From assembly GCA_964629875.1 (NCBI GenBank), contig CAZVRK010000001.1:107288-171287 (forward strand): 64,000 nucleotides of DNA, given 5' to 3'. A program made the translations under genes and the position numbers. How positions within the stretch are numbered: the first letter of the stretch is position 1; each line of letters begins with the position of its first letter. The notes under the pieces were generated by a model, which was given only the letters and a program-made list of their open reading frames with translations, did no database searches and was not told the origin of the DNA. The DNA comes from UBA3495 sp964629875. Its GTDB lineage: Bacteria; Chloroflexota; Dehalococcoidia; Lucifugimonadales; UBA3495. Positions 44,619-53,859 of this stretch are shown here, one piece after another.

Positions 44619-45266
44619 TTATTGGGATGAAATTAACTTAGGTACTGCCAATATGCCTTCAGTAATAGATCCCAAATTCTCTGTAGTTCCTTCACTATAT
44701 AAAACGCCCGTATAAGCGTTCAATATCGCGTCAGACGCATGTATATCTAAAGATACGGAATATACACTCACTCCGCTTATTAGGGGATTAAGCTTAGAGA
44801 CCAGATAATCCAAGCTGCCGGGGTTGTTCTTTGGTGGCACACTATCACCAAATAATAACACCTTACTGGCATGCGGGTAGACTTCTATCACCGGAAAGCC
44901 CATAGTTTCTAACATTTTCCGGATAGTCATTGCTCTATAAATTAACTTGGTGATAATCGAGCCTTTGCTAGTGAAGAAACAGCTTATCCCCATTTGAGCC
45001 AGTTCTATCTCACACAATCTTCCCTTTTGATTGTGATTATCTGATACACACTGGCACGCCTGTTCGAGACAACACATACCACTGGGTAGTGTTAAAGGGG
45101 TTCCGATTGCAATCTGATCGGGAGTTTGGTCGAAGACTATTCCTGACAGTTCCTCATCAGTTTTGAATGAAGTAAGTGTTTGTAAAGACTTATCTGACTC
45201 AGATAGAATTGCAACCGAACTGTCATGCTGCGGTGAACTTCGTAAATCTATACCTAGAACCGTCAT
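44619..45266 (-). CDS. DUF429 family protein
   Basis: The 215-residue protein matches the DUF429 pattern: GIDLRSSPQHDSSVAI at the start, IGTPLTLPSG in the middle, VIEVYPHASKVLLFG, and a C-terminal Asp pair SDAILNAYTGV. The family is predicted to have an RNase-H-like nuclease fold, but its function is unproven. ATG 45266 is chosen from GAGGGG upstream; a GTG/ATG 33 nt earlier is unlikely. It converges with the reductase gene. Confidence 0.75.
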   Translation of the reverse strand: MTVLGIDLRSSPQHDSSVAILSESDKSLQTLTSFKTDEELSGIVFDQTPDQIAIGTPLTLPSGMCCLEQACQCVSDNHNQKGRLCEIELAQMGISCFFTSKGSIITKLIYRAMTIRKMLETMGFPVIEVYPHASKVLLFGDSVPPKNNPGSLDYLVSKLNPLISGVSVYSVSLDIHASDAILNAYTGVLYSEGTTENLGSITEGILAVPKLISSQ

Positions 45267-45341
45267 ATTTCCCCTCACCCTGACCCAACCAGTCCCCACT
45301 AAGATTATTACGAGTCGAGTTTACTACAATATGATTTATAT

Positions 45342-46310
45342 CTATTTCGAGTCTTCTTGAAGAGCAAGTGTGAACTGTATTCTATCCAGTAATAAGCCCG
45401 CTTGGTGGTATGGTTCACTAGTTCTATTCATCACCGATTGCATTACTGTCTCAAGTCCCGTTTTGTTATACAATCCAGACTCCAAAAGTTCGTTCAACTG
45501 CTCTCGTAAAATCTCAAGAAATTCAATTCTACGCCTCTCGGAACGCTTTTGTTCTAGAAGACCTTTTTGCACTAAGTGTCGTTTGTGCTCCTGGATACCA
45601 TCCCATAGGCTGTCTATACCTTTACCAGAAAGGGCTTCAGTCATTATGACAGGAGGTATACGATCATTAGTGCAGGGAGCTAAGCTCAATGTTGAACGGA
45701 TAGCTGCAGCCATTTTTGAAGCACCACTCAAATCACATTTATTGACCACGTATATGTCCGCGATCTCCATGATACCCGCCTTAAGAGTCTGAACCGTATC
45801 TCCTGATTCAGGCATTACGGTGACAACTACACTGTCAGCTACGTCCATTATGCCGAGTTCGGTCTGCCCCACACCGACCGTTTCTATTAAGACTACATCT
45901 TTCCCAATTCCGTCTAATAACCTGGCAACACCTTTTACAATCCGGGGTATGCCTCCAAGATTACCACGAGTAGCCACACTACGAATGAAAACCCCTTCGT
46001 CAGAATAATGTTTTTGCATACGGATCCTATCGCCGAGCAAAGCTCCCCCACTAAACGGACTACTGGGGTCCACAGCTATTATTCCTACACTTATGTCTTG
46101 ATCTCTTAGGAACGTGGTCAATTCGGATACAAGAGTACTTTTCCCTGCGCCGGGAGGACCAGTGACACCCACGACATACGCGTTACCAGTAAGCAAATCT
46201 ACATCAGACATGATTGCAGCAGCACCCATACCGCCACGCTCAATAGTGGTGATCATCCGTGAAATCTGCCTATGAGTTAGAGGTTGTTTACCCAGCGGTT
46301 CCCTACCCAT
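45342..46310 (-). CDS. meaB: MeaB/ArgK-type GTPase (methylmalonyl-CoA mutase chaperone)
   Basis: The 322-residue G3E GTPase has P-loop GPPGAGKST at 51-59, DPSSPFSGGALLGDRIRM, the switch ETVGVGQTE and VNKCD. It guards and reactivates AdoCbl-dependent methylmalonyl-CoA mutase by controlling cofactor loading. No mutase gene is in the window. Its presence fits a B12-using organism, as does the cobalamin riboswitch. Confidence 0.95.
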   Translation of the reverse strand: MGREPLGKQPLTHRQISRMITTIERGGMGAAAIMSDVDLLTGNAYVVGVTGPPGAGKSTLVSELTTFLRDQDISVGIIAVDPSSPFSGGALLGDRIRMQKHYSDEGVFIRSVATRGNLGGIPRIVKGVARLLDGIGKDVVLIETVGVGQTELGIMDVADSVVVTVMPESGDTVQTLKAGIMEIADIYVVNKCDLSGASKMAAAIRSTLSLAPCTNDRIPPVIMTEALSGKGIDSLWDGIQEHKRHLVQKGLLEQKRSERRRIEFLEILREQLNELLESGLYNKTGLETVMQSVMNRTSEPYHQAGLLLDRIQFTLALQEDSK

Positions 46311-46428
46311 TTCATAATCTATTAATAGTAGAGTAGTTCCAGAATGAGGTCATCAAAGAGCTCCTAACATAAATTACAGCCAATCTCTCAAATTGAGTTA
46401 TTACTCTCAGGACTAGATTTGAAACTGA

Positions 46429-48630
46429 TCAGTGCCGAAATCCCGTTTCAAAAGCCTTTCCGTCTGCGTTAAGCAATAAATCTGATCTTTGGCCCCAACG
46501 CTTTAGAAACCTTCCAAAATTTTTCCTGCTCAATTCATCTCTTTGGTTATCATCCAGTTCAGTCCATTGGCGGTGTTCATGCCGTACAAGAGGTAACGTA
46601 CTATCTGCAAAAACACTATATCCTTTATCCTTGAATTGAAAACTATAGTCAATATCTAAGTTTCGATAGAATCTATATCCTTCATTCATAAGGCCAACTG
46701 AAACAAGAGTGTCCCTCCTGAAAACCATACAATATGCTTGTATAGCATCGGCATAACCCTTTTCAACTTCCTCATGAAAATGCTGCATATCGTCGGTACT
46801 CAACCCGTAAGGCCCCAACATGCCAATCTCACCATCTTTGAGGTACTGTGTAACCGAAGCCAGTAGATCTCCCGTAATCTCAGTAGAAGCATCTATTATA
46901 ATTATATTTTCACCACGAGCTTGCTTTAGCCCTATATTCTTGCCAGCTGCATCACCAATTACATGGTCACAGTGGAATACTTTCAAGGAAGAGCATTCCA
47001 CACTGAACTCTTCCAGCCAGTCGCCTGTTCCATCAGTAGAACCATTATCTATTACAATGATTTCTATAGAATGCCCAAGAGTGTTTCTTATAATGCTTTT
47101 AACACATCTCTCTACATCAGATACATAGTTATATGCGTTCAGGATAAAGCTATAATCACAGTTGGCAGGCTGATCAAGCAGTGATTGCACTTCCCGTGAC
47201 GCAGATACCGATGGCCATTTTGCTTCAATCTGTTCGTATCTTGTTTTGGGACGGACCTGTGTAGCATTATGGGTATCCTGAACTTCGAAACCCTCGGAAA
47301 TAATAGCCGCACGCACGGCATCTGCCTCGATATATTGCTTGTCTACCCGCATGCCGGCTCTCGTTTCTAAAGAAGTGCCGATATTGTGCGTAATCGGTTG
47401 ACCTGAATCCAAACAAGTAAGATCTACTCCCAGTATTTTGTCGAAATCCTTTAATAATTCAAGTTTTTCGTTACTTGGAAGAGAAGACCGTGTCATATCC
47501 CACAAAATTGCGATTGCTTCCGGGATCCCAAGATCGTTATTCACACTATCCCAGAACTTACCCTTCCAATCCAAACCATCAGAAGACACATCTCTACTAG
47601 CACCGGTATTATCTTCCCATTCTTGAGCTTTGCGCCTTAAAGTCGTCAGAGCTTTTTCTGCGCCCTTAAGTGAGGTGAACGTAAAATTCATTCGATGTCT
47701 GTACCGAACTGTTCCACACAGATACCTAAACGCTAAAGGATCGAACCCTCTGTCTATTAGATCTTGAAGCAGAAATACGTTACCTGCAGATTTAGACATT
47801 TTGGCTCCATCTGCAAGGAGATGTTGTCCGTGTATCCAATATGTGACGTGTTGTGACCCGAAAGCTGCCTCGCTCTGGGCTATCTCGTCTTCGTGATGCG
47901 GGAATATATTGTCCACACCACCAGTATGTATATCAAATGTTTCCCCGAGATACTTATGGGCCATAGCAGAGCATTCAATATGCCAACCTGGAAAACCCTC
48001 TCCCCACGGACTATCCCACTTCACATCCCTACCTTCCTCGGCAGACTTCCATAATGTGAAGTCTCTGGGATCCTTTTTAAGAGGATCAGCCTCAACCCTA
48101 ACGCCTTCTAGTAAGTCTCCCCCAAAATTTCGGGATAATTTACCGTAAGTCGAAAACTTACCAACGTCGAAATATAAATTTCCATTGACTTCGTATGCGT
48201 AATCATTCTCAACAAGCTTTTCTACGATTGATATCATTTCAGGAATATGGTCGGTAGCCCATGGATACACATGTGCAGGCAGAATATTCACTCTTTTCTC
48301 ATCTTCGTGAAAACTATCAGCGTAAAACTGGGCTATCTGTTCTATAGTTTTTCCTTCTGCCAAAGCCGCTAAGATCATCTTATCGCCACCAGTCTCAACT
48401 AATTCTTGGCGCATGTGACCTACATCGGTAATGTTTTTGATGTGTACTACTTCAAGATCGTCAAGCTCTAATATACGACGAATCCAATCCGCCATCATAT
48501 AGGTCCGAAGATTACCGATATGAGCATACCTATAAACAGTAGGTCCACACGTATACATGCGGACTATACCTTCGTCCAAAGTTCGGATCTCTTCAGTGGT
48601 CTTATTAAGAGTATTGAAGAGTTTTAGCAA
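46429..48630 (-). CDS. cysS: Cysteinyl-tRNA synthetase fused to a GT2 glycosyltransferase
   Basis: The 733-residue protein is two proteins in one frame. Residues 1-466 are a complete cysteinyl-tRNA synthetase: zinc Cys28, HIGN (37-40), Cys220 and the HHEDE block (245-249), KMSKS (277-281), the helical anticodon domain, and the usual C-terminal RAGMRVDKQYIEADAVR and QDTHNATQVRPKT. Residues about 492-720 are a GT2 domain: FILNAYNYVSDVERCVKSI, VIDNGSTDGTGDW (526-538), an IIIIDASTEIT Asp block near 580 and an IDYSFQFKDKG acceptor-side stretch. A CysRS is normally about 460-490 residues with no GT2 part. Whether both parts are active cannot be told. No stop or frameshift separates them. Confidence 0.92.
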   Translation of the reverse strand: MLKLFNTLNKTTEEIRTLDEGIVRMYTCGPTVYRYAHIGNLRTYMMADWIRRILELDDLEVVHIKNITDVGHMRQELVETGGDKMILAALAEGKTIEQIAQFYADSFHEDEKRVNILPAHVYPWATDHIPEMISIVEKLVENDYAYEVNGNLYFDVGKFSTYGKLSRNFGGDLLEGVRVEADPLKKDPRDFTLWKSAEEGRDVKWDSPWGEGFPGWHIECSAMAHKYLGETFDIHTGGVDNIFPHHEDEIAQSEAAFGSQHVTYWIHGQHLLADGAKMSKSAGNVFLLQDLIDRGFDPLAFRYLCGTVRYRHRMNFTFTSLKGAEKALTTLRRKAQEWEDNTGASRDVSSDGLDWKGKFWDSVNNDLGIPEAIAILWDMTRSSLPSNEKLELLKDFDKILGVDLTCLDSGQPITHNIGTSLETRAGMRVDKQYIEADAVRAAIISEGFEVQDTHNATQVRPKTRYEQIEAKWPSVSASREVQSLLDQPANCDYSFILNAYNYVSDVERCVKSIIRNTLGHSIEIIVIDNGSTDGTGDWLEEFSVECSSLKVFHCDHVIGDAAGKNIGLKQARGENIIIIDASTEITGDLLASVTQYLKDGEIGMLGPYGLSTDDMQHFHEEVEKGYADAIQAYCMVFRRDTLVSVGLMNEGYRFYRNLDIDYSFQFKDKGYSVFADSTLPLVRHEHRQWTELDDNQRDELSRKNFGRFLKRWGQRSDLLLNADGKAFETGFRH

Positions 48631-48698
48631 CCTACCCTCTCAAACAACATGTCTATTATCGAAAGTTTACCACGAGTGCTGTGTGTTTGCATTTAAGA

Positions 48699-49070
48699 CT
48701 AATTGGTTATCTCCACACTAATAGTAGCTCTCTTATTTGCCGCTTTCAGAACTTGAGAGTCTCCTTGAATCGTCCCAATTACGCTTACTTCACTGGCTGC
48801 CCTTATCTCTCCTTCTTTGCTCGCAGGCGTTTGACCATAAAAGATACACAGCGCGTGCCCAGGTGGCCAATAAGCGATATCTCCGTCCGATACTATCTCC
48901 TGACCATCTGTTATATCCATTTCTATTGGTATAGGGAAGTATATTTCATCCCCCCATGTGTTAAACGATGAACTGAGCGGCAAAACACTCAATACTGACT
49001 TTGCTGTATCCGAACCACTTAAAGTGCCATAAACTTCTATATCATCCACTTGTATACGTATATTTGTCAT
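48699..49070 (-). CDS. Cyclophilin-like fold protein (DUF369/TM1367 family)
   Basis: The 123-residue protein matches the DUF369 group of small cyclophilin-like beta barrels: an N-terminal strand with LSGSDTAKSVLSVLPLSS, WGDEIYFPIP, and DIAYWPPGHALCIFYGQTPAS, EIRAASEVSVIG. The prolyl-isomerase residues of true cyclophilin are not conserved in this family. Function unknown. It starts ATG with a GGGG-rich site upstream. Confidence 0.82.
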   Translation of the reverse strand: MTNIRIQVDDIEVYGTLSGSDTAKSVLSVLPLSSSFNTWGDEIYFPIPIEMDITDGQEIVSDGDIAYWPPGHALCIFYGQTPASKEGEIRAASEVSVIGTIQGDSQVLKAANKRATISVEITN

Positions 49071-49113
49071 TCGGGGGAACTCCTAATCTCTACTAATACA
49101 TCCAAAAGCTTTG

Positions 49114-50238
49114 TCACTGTGCTAAAAACCGATCCGCATGAAACAACGATATATCTATGCTACTTTTACCTGTCATTATCAGATCAGCCGTAGCCTGCCC
49201 CATAGCAGGAGAAAACAAGATCCCCTTTTTGCCAGCACCGGTATTCAGAAATACATTTTGCCAGTTTGGAGCAAGCCCCATAATGGGCAACCAGTCTGGA
49301 GTTACTGGCCTAAGACAAGCTGTGTGTAGCACGAGATCGGCTAAAGCCAATTCAGGCACCATCCTTGAAGCATTATCCCACAGTTCACTTCTAGCTTTCT
49401 CGGTAAGCTCTAAATCAAATTCTGCCCACTCTTCGGTCGACCCCACCCAAGCCAGACCGTCCGGTTTTGCGTGTATTGAACCGTCACCATCGGTAAGATC
49501 ACAGTTGATGAAACCGTCTTTTAATCGCAACCGCAAGATTTGCCCCTTTAAAGGGTTGACCGGAATAGCTAAATTCAGATGATCAGATATATTCTTTGTC
49601 CAAGGTCCAGTAGCAATGACAACCGTGTCGCAATACAACACATCATCATTGATTCGTACTCCAGTAACCCTATCACCTACCGTTACAAAGCCTTCCACTG
49701 TTCCGATAATTGTTCGGGTTCCGTTTTGAGTTGCGGATTGATGAAGAGCTCTAGTGAATTCATAACTTTCGACGCCAGCATTCCCGTAAATATGCAATCC
49801 GCCTACAACACTTTCAGATAACTTGGGCTCTAACTTGACTATCTCGGGTGCAGATAATGAATCGACTTTAAACCCATACTCACTAGCATTTTCAAAGACG
49901 CTCTTAGTTTTTTCGAGACCCGATAAACTCACATCGTCGTAACACACTTTTAGCAAATTTAACACACGCCCATGATAGTCAATTCCTGTCGAATCCTGCA
50001 GTTGATTCCACAGATTCAAATGCATCCGATAAGAGTTCATAGCAAAGTCACTTAGCAAACCCGGAATTTCATACCCCTCAAGAGGATTCAATCCACCGGC
50101 AGCATAACCCGACGCCTGGGAGGCAATATCTGTAGATTCAATAATAGTAGAAGATACACCAAGAGAACTTAAGTAGTATGCTGCCGCACAACCAGTCACA
50201 CCACCACCGATTATCACTATGTCACTAGTATCGTTCAT
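49114..50238 (-). CDS. FAD-dependent amino-acid/glycine oxidase-like oxidoreductase (DAO family)
   Basis: The 374-residue flavoprotein starts with IIGGGVTGCAAAYYLSSLG, then QASGYAAGGLNPLEG. The conserved acidic/His region includes PVNPLKGQILRL, and the C-terminal flavin block is LRPVTPDWLPIMG, with NTGAGKKGILFSPAMG. The pattern fits D-amino-acid or glycine oxidases (ThiO/SoxB-like). ATG 50238 is used because GAGGTG lies just upstream. No thiamine genes lie beside it, although a TenA protein is 9 kb away. Confidence 0.88.
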   Translation of the reverse strand: MNDTSDIVIIGGGVTGCAAAYYLSSLGVSSTIIESTDIASQASGYAAGGLNPLEGYEIPGLLSDFAMNSYRMHLNLWNQLQDSTGIDYHGRVLNLLKVCYDDVSLSGLEKTKSVFENASEYGFKVDSLSAPEIVKLEPKLSESVVGGLHIYGNAGVESYEFTRALHQSATQNGTRTIIGTVEGFVTVGDRVTGVRINDDVLYCDTVVIATGPWTKNISDHLNLAIPVNPLKGQILRLRLKDGFINCDLTDGDGSIHAKPDGLAWVGSTEEWAEFDLELTEKARSELWDNASRMVPELALADLVLHTACLRPVTPDWLPIMGLAPNWQNVFLNTGAGKKGILFSPAMGQATADLIMTGKSSIDISLFHADRFLAQ

Positions 50239-50346
50239 ATCCACCTCAATCAACCAATACTGGCAGTGTCCCAAGTTCCATCCGAGACTATATGTTTATC
50301 AAGATGTTACGTGTACAATAAATTTTTACAGCCCTCGGAGGTAACC

Positions 50347-50583
50347 ATGCCAATTTATGAATATTATTGTAGTACTTGTAAGCAAGAGTTTGAAGCACTC
50401 AAGTCCTTGTCACAGGCAGATGAGCCCGCCAATTGCAAAACATGCAGCGAACCGGGTGAGCGACTATTATCGACATTCTCGTTCAAATCGAATACTTTTA
50501 CAGCCCCTAAGCTAAAACCGGCTACTAAACCCAGAAGAGCTCATGAGGAATCTGAGAACATCGACTCCACAAATAAAAGCTAA
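50347..50583 (+). CDS. FmdB-family zinc-ribbon protein
   Basis: A 78-residue protein beginning MPIYEYYCSTCKQEFEALKS; the FmdB zinc ribbon uses C8 and C11 and a second CKTC pair near 30. The tail is basic then acidic and disordered. FmdB proteins are predicted regulatory or nucleic-acid-binding proteins, without proof. ATG 50347 is set by GGAGG upstream. Its 3' end overlaps the DUF971 gene by 4 nt on the other strand. Confidence 0.88.
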   Translation: MPIYEYYCSTCKQEFEALKSLSQADEPANCKTCSEPGERLLSTFSFKSNTFTAPKLKPATKPRRAHEESENIDSTNKS

Positions 50584-50906
50584 CCTCTCTGCTGATTGCA
50601 GGCTATACAGGTACATTGCTGCCTGAGAAAACTATATGGATAAATACCTGTATAGTGGGCATCACTCCATAAAAACTGAACAGCGTAGCTACCAATCATC
50701 ATGGTGTCGATCGCCCGTACATCCGCTGGAACTGTATCAGGGTCCAGTCGTTGCTTTCCTGTCATCTCTTCTACGCAATTAGCACAGCGACATCGCAACC
50801 TAAGAAGACGGTGCGGATATATGCCACGATGACCATCATCCCACAAAATAATGATCTGATCACCATCAATTTGAACTTCTATTGGTTTAATTACCTCAGA
50901 TGCCAT
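50580..50906 (-). CDS. DUF971 (GBBH-like N-terminal) protein
   Basis: The 108-residue protein has the DUF971 pattern: WDDGHRGIYPHRLLRLRCRCANCVEE, followed by VGSYAVQFLWSDAHYTGIYPYSFLRQQC. It contains CRCANC and CTCIAC. This domain occurs as the N-terminal part of gamma-butyrobetaine hydroxylase and alone next to Fe-S assembly genes. Its function is not established. A convergent 4-nt overlap with FmdB occurs. Confidence 0.88.
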   Translation of the reverse strand: MASEVIKPIEVQIDGDQIIILWDDGHRGIYPHRLLRLRCRCANCVEEMTGKQRLDPDTVPADVRAIDTMMIGSYAVQFLWSDAHYTGIYPYSFLRQQCTCIACNQQRG

Positions 50907-50998
50907 CTACAATACCTTATGGATATCCGTTGGCTGATAGCGATGATAAGAATTACCAAAGCTCCAGTAACCCTCGGAGATCTAGTTAATACGTTCTA

Positions 50999-52669
50999 TT
51001 ATAATCCGGTCGGAGCAGCGGGCGGGAAATATTCCTGAACAGGTATTTCTATAACAGAGGGCATACCTGAACGAATAGCTTCGGTCACTGCGTCACCAAT
51101 CTGGTCAGGTTGGTCGACGTAAAAACCTTTCGCCCCGAAAACTTCGGCAAGCTTGTCAAACCGGGGATTAGTCAGATTCACACCAACATAGTGTTCCTCA
51201 TGGAGGTTCTTTTGTTGTGATTTTTCCGCTCCCATACAGTTATTGTTGAGGACTATGCTTATCAGAGGTATGTTGTGCCTCACAGCTGTATTGATCTCGC
51301 CACAGGTATATAGGAAACCTCCATCACCATGCATAGAAATAGCTGTTCTGTTAGGACGTCCCAATTTAGTTCCCAATCCCACACTATATCCCATTCCAAG
51401 AGCACCTTGACCAACATAATTGAACATTGTTCTAGGATGTTCAAATTTAAGCCTATCATAAGACATACCAGGAGCGACTCCAGCGTCGATAGTAATCATC
51501 GCATCCTCAGGAAATACCTTGTTCAACTCTGGAAATACTTGCTGAGGCATCATTGGGCTTTCGGAAATATTCTCCTCAGCTTTGAGCCGCGATAGGCGCG
51601 CTTGTGCTAAGTTTATAAATGTCTCTTTCCAGTCCGGTAGTGTGTTACCTTCTGCTGATAAAGACGTAACCGCATTAATTAATTGTTGACCTACAGCAGC
51701 TGCATCTCCTACTATACCGACCACAACCGGATAATTTCTACCTATTTCTATTGGGTCAATATCTACTTGGATGATTTTTGTATCCGGATTGATAATACTG
51801 TAATCCCATGCAGTTGACGCCTGGTTAATTCTAGTCCCGAACGCCAAAATTACATCTGCTTTGCTCATAGCCTCATGGGCTTCGGCAGATCCCCGAGAAC
51901 CTGGAGGTCCAACATAATGTGGATGACTATTAGGTACCGCATCATGGTGACCATACGACGGTACGATAGCCATATCCAGCAGTTCCGACAACGCTACAGC
52001 TTCACTTGTAGCCCCAGAATCAAGCACGCCCCCGCCGGCTAAGAGTAATGGTCTCTTAGATTTTAAGAGAATCTCAGCTGCGGCTTTGATTGATGCTTCA
52101 TCTCCCTGAGTTCTATGGACAGGCCGATATGTTGCTGGCTGCCCGAATTCATCAGATATCATCTCCTTATCTAGTAGGTCTCTAGGTATATCTAGCATGA
52201 CGGGACCCTGTTTGCCAGAAAGTGCAGTTCTGAAAGAATCTCGAAGCAACGCTGGTACTCTAGTAGTTTGATTCGCCTGGACAGCGCTTTTTGTTAAGGG
52301 TTTTAATACGTTTACCAAGTCAAAGGCTTGTGATCCGTCTCTACCGATATATTCGAGAGCGGTATCACCTGAGATAATAATTACCGGGGCTCTTCCCTTA
52401 TATGCTAAGGAGATACCTCCTGCTAGATTGATAGTCCCAGCTCCTGAAGTGGTCATGCAGACCGACGGCTTTCCAGTAACCTTCGAGTAGCCATACGCCA
52501 TTAAGGCTGCGCCTTCTTCGTGCCTGGTATCAATGAATTTTATGTCTTCTCTACCATATGTTTCCGTCACCATGCTGTTTGTAGTCAAGCCAGTAACGCC
52601 AAATATATAGTCAACCTGTTCGGCTCTTAATAACTCAATTACGGCTCGACCCGCTTTCATATTCTCCAT
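50999..52669 (-). CDS. TPP-dependent enzyme, acetolactate-synthase-like
   Basis: The 556-residue protein has the layout of POX/AHAS-type TPP enzymes. The catalytic Glu is in TRHEEGAAL, a FAD-like middle domain follows, and the TPP motif is HGDGGFLYTCGEI...LNNNCMG. It is distinct from IlvB in this window, and its partner regulatory subunit is absent, so acetolactate synthesis for amino acids is unlikely. The conserved catalytic Glu argues against glyoxylate carboligase. ATG 52669 follows GGGGTTAGC; an upstream ATG at 52759 adds 30 unmatched residues. It is divergent from the GntR gene and near the oxidoreductase cluster. Confidence 0.85.
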   Translation of the reverse strand: MENMKAGRAVIELLRAEQVDYIFGVTGLTTNSMVTETYGREDIKFIDTRHEEGAALMAYGYSKVTGKPSVCMTTSGAGTINLAGGISLAYKGRAPVIIISGDTALEYIGRDGSQAFDLVNVLKPLTKSAVQANQTTRVPALLRDSFRTALSGKQGPVMLDIPRDLLDKEMISDEFGQPATYRPVHRTQGDEASIKAAAEILLKSKRPLLLAGGGVLDSGATSEAVALSELLDMAIVPSYGHHDAVPNSHPHYVGPPGSRGSAEAHEAMSKADVILAFGTRINQASTAWDYSIINPDTKIIQVDIDPIEIGRNYPVVVGIVGDAAAVGQQLINAVTSLSAEGNTLPDWKETFINLAQARLSRLKAEENISESPMMPQQVFPELNKVFPEDAMITIDAGVAPGMSYDRLKFEHPRTMFNYVGQGALGMGYSVGLGTKLGRPNRTAISMHGDGGFLYTCGEINTAVRHNIPLISIVLNNNCMGAEKSQQKNLHEEHYVGVNLTNPRFDKLAEVFGAKGFYVDQPDQIGDAVTEAIRSGMPSVIEIPVQEYFPPAAPTGL

Positions 52670-52948
52670 GCTAACCCCCAATCCAAGGTTATTAAGATTC
52701 TCTAAGAGCACCCAAACAGATGGTATTTTGTCCCTACTAGGGTTTTGCCATGCCGACATCTGTCACCTTCTGTCAGCAAACGTTACCACCTGAATATGCC
52801 TTCACATTAGCCCATTCTCATTAAGTAAAGAGATATCTACCGTTCGGCATGTGGCATGAACTGAGCACACGCACCTTAAAAAATCCTTTAGCAGTTTATC
52901 ACAACTATAGACCAGAGTATTCGGCCTAATTAGGAATGTCTTACCCTC

Positions 52949-52977
52949 TTGACATAAGCTTACTAGAACGCAATAAT
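52949..52977 (+). promoter_or_regulatory. Promoter of the GntR regulator
   Basis: TTGACA at 52949-52954, a 17-nt spacer and AATAAT at 52972-52977. Transcription would start near 52984, just before the palindromic operator. It lies in the 355-nt stretch (52670-53024) between the divergent TPP-enzyme gene and GntR, in which I see no other feature. Confidence 0.7.
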
Positions 52978-52990
52978 GACTCATCATAAA

Positions 52991-53002
52991 TTGGTCAGAC
53001 CA
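52991..53002 (+). promoter_or_regulatory. Palindromic operator for the FCD-type GntR regulator
   Basis: TTGGTCAGACCA contains a perfect 11-base palindrome, TGGTC-A-GACCA. Many FCD/FadR-type GntR regulators bind TGGTCnnACCA-like sites. It lies just after the predicted transcription start, 23 nt before the gntR ATG, so autorepression is expected. Confidence 0.65.
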
Positions 53003-53024
53003 CCCGCGGAGTTTTACACAGTAT

Positions 53025-53768
53025 ATGCAACAAGAATTGCAGAACATAACCCCTAGAAGATTGCATGAAGATCTAGTCAGTCAGTTTCAAAATTTGATTA
53101 ATACGGGTGCATTAGTCTCGGGTCAGCGACTACCATCTGAAAGAGATCTCGCGAACCAATTTAACGTCAGTAGAAGCTCAGTTAGAGAGGCCATACGGTC
53201 TATGGAACTCCAAGGCCTCGTAAGCATTAAACCAGGTTCTGGAACATTCGTGTCCGACAAGAATGCTTCAATTAGCGATTTAGTATCAAGTGCTATTAAA
53301 GCTAAGTCGAAACAAATAAGCGACATATTCGAAATCAGACGGTTATTGGAGCCAGCCATTGCTGGGTTAGCGGCTAGCCGTGCCAGTAAATCCGACATCG
53401 AAGAAATGAGAAACATTTTACAGAAGCAGAAAATTCAGGTGCAAAACGGTGAAACAGGCGTCGAATCCGACACAGAATTTCATTTTGCCCTGGCCAAATC
53501 TACACATAACATGGCTCTAGTAAACATGGTAAGCGCTATATCAGATATCCTTTGCACATCCAGAGACATATCGTTGCAAGCGCCCGGTCGACCTCAACGC
53601 TCACTACATTCGCATTCACAAATAGTCGATATGATTGAGGACCACGATTCCGACCAGGCCATTGCAGCTATGAATCATCATCTAACAGTAGTAGAACCAG
53701 TTCCAGAAACGGTGGAAAATAATCCAGAGGCTAAAGTGCCTGAAGCAGGTGTACTGAAACTCGTATAA
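53025..53768 (+). CDS. GntR-family regulator with FCD domain
   Basis: The 247-residue protein has an N-terminal winged helix (PSERDLANQFNVSRSSVREAIRSME) and a C-terminal FCD ligand domain (about 80-225). FCD domains bind small carboxylates or sugars, often with a metal held by Asp/His residues. Family members control lactate, glycolate, pyruvate and similar genes. It sits immediately upstream of the oxidoreductase operon (91 nt) and behind its own palindromic operator, so it should control this cluster. No usual Shine-Dalgarno site is clear before ATG. Confidence 0.92.
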   Translation: MQQELQNITPRRLHEDLVSQFQNLINTGALVSGQRLPSERDLANQFNVSRSSVREAIRSMELQGLVSIKPGSGTFVSDKNASISDLVSSAIKAKSKQISDIFEIRRLLEPAIAGLAASRASKSDIEEMRNILQKQKIQVQNGETGVESDTEFHFALAKSTHNMALVNMVSAISDILCTSRDISLQAPGRPQRSLHSHSQIVDMIEDHDSDQAIAAMNHHLTVVEPVPETVENNPEAKVPEAGVLKLV

Positions 53769-53787
53769 GCACCACTTCAGGACAGAT

Positions 53788-53827
53788 TAACCGGTCACGG
53801 AAAGCCGAGTCCCCGTTTGACCAGTTA
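53788..53827 (+). promoter_or_regulatory. Inverted repeat before the oxidoreductase operon (candidate operator)
   Basis: TAACCGGTCA (53788-53797) and TGACCAGTTA (53818-53827) form an inverted repeat with one mismatch. Its GGTC and GACC cores are the half-sites of the palindrome upstream of gntR. It may be a two-half-site operator, or the arms of a hairpin (with CGG/CCG) ending the gntR transcript. Confidence 0.45.
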
Positions 53828-53859
53828 CCTAGCTTAAGCAAAAAATAGGGAGGAATTTT

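Noticed and set aside
52802..53047. An 81-codon minus-strand frame upstream of the GntR gene
   Set aside because: Cys-rich, unlike any protein I know; it runs into the gntR coding region and its promoter, so it is probably by chance.
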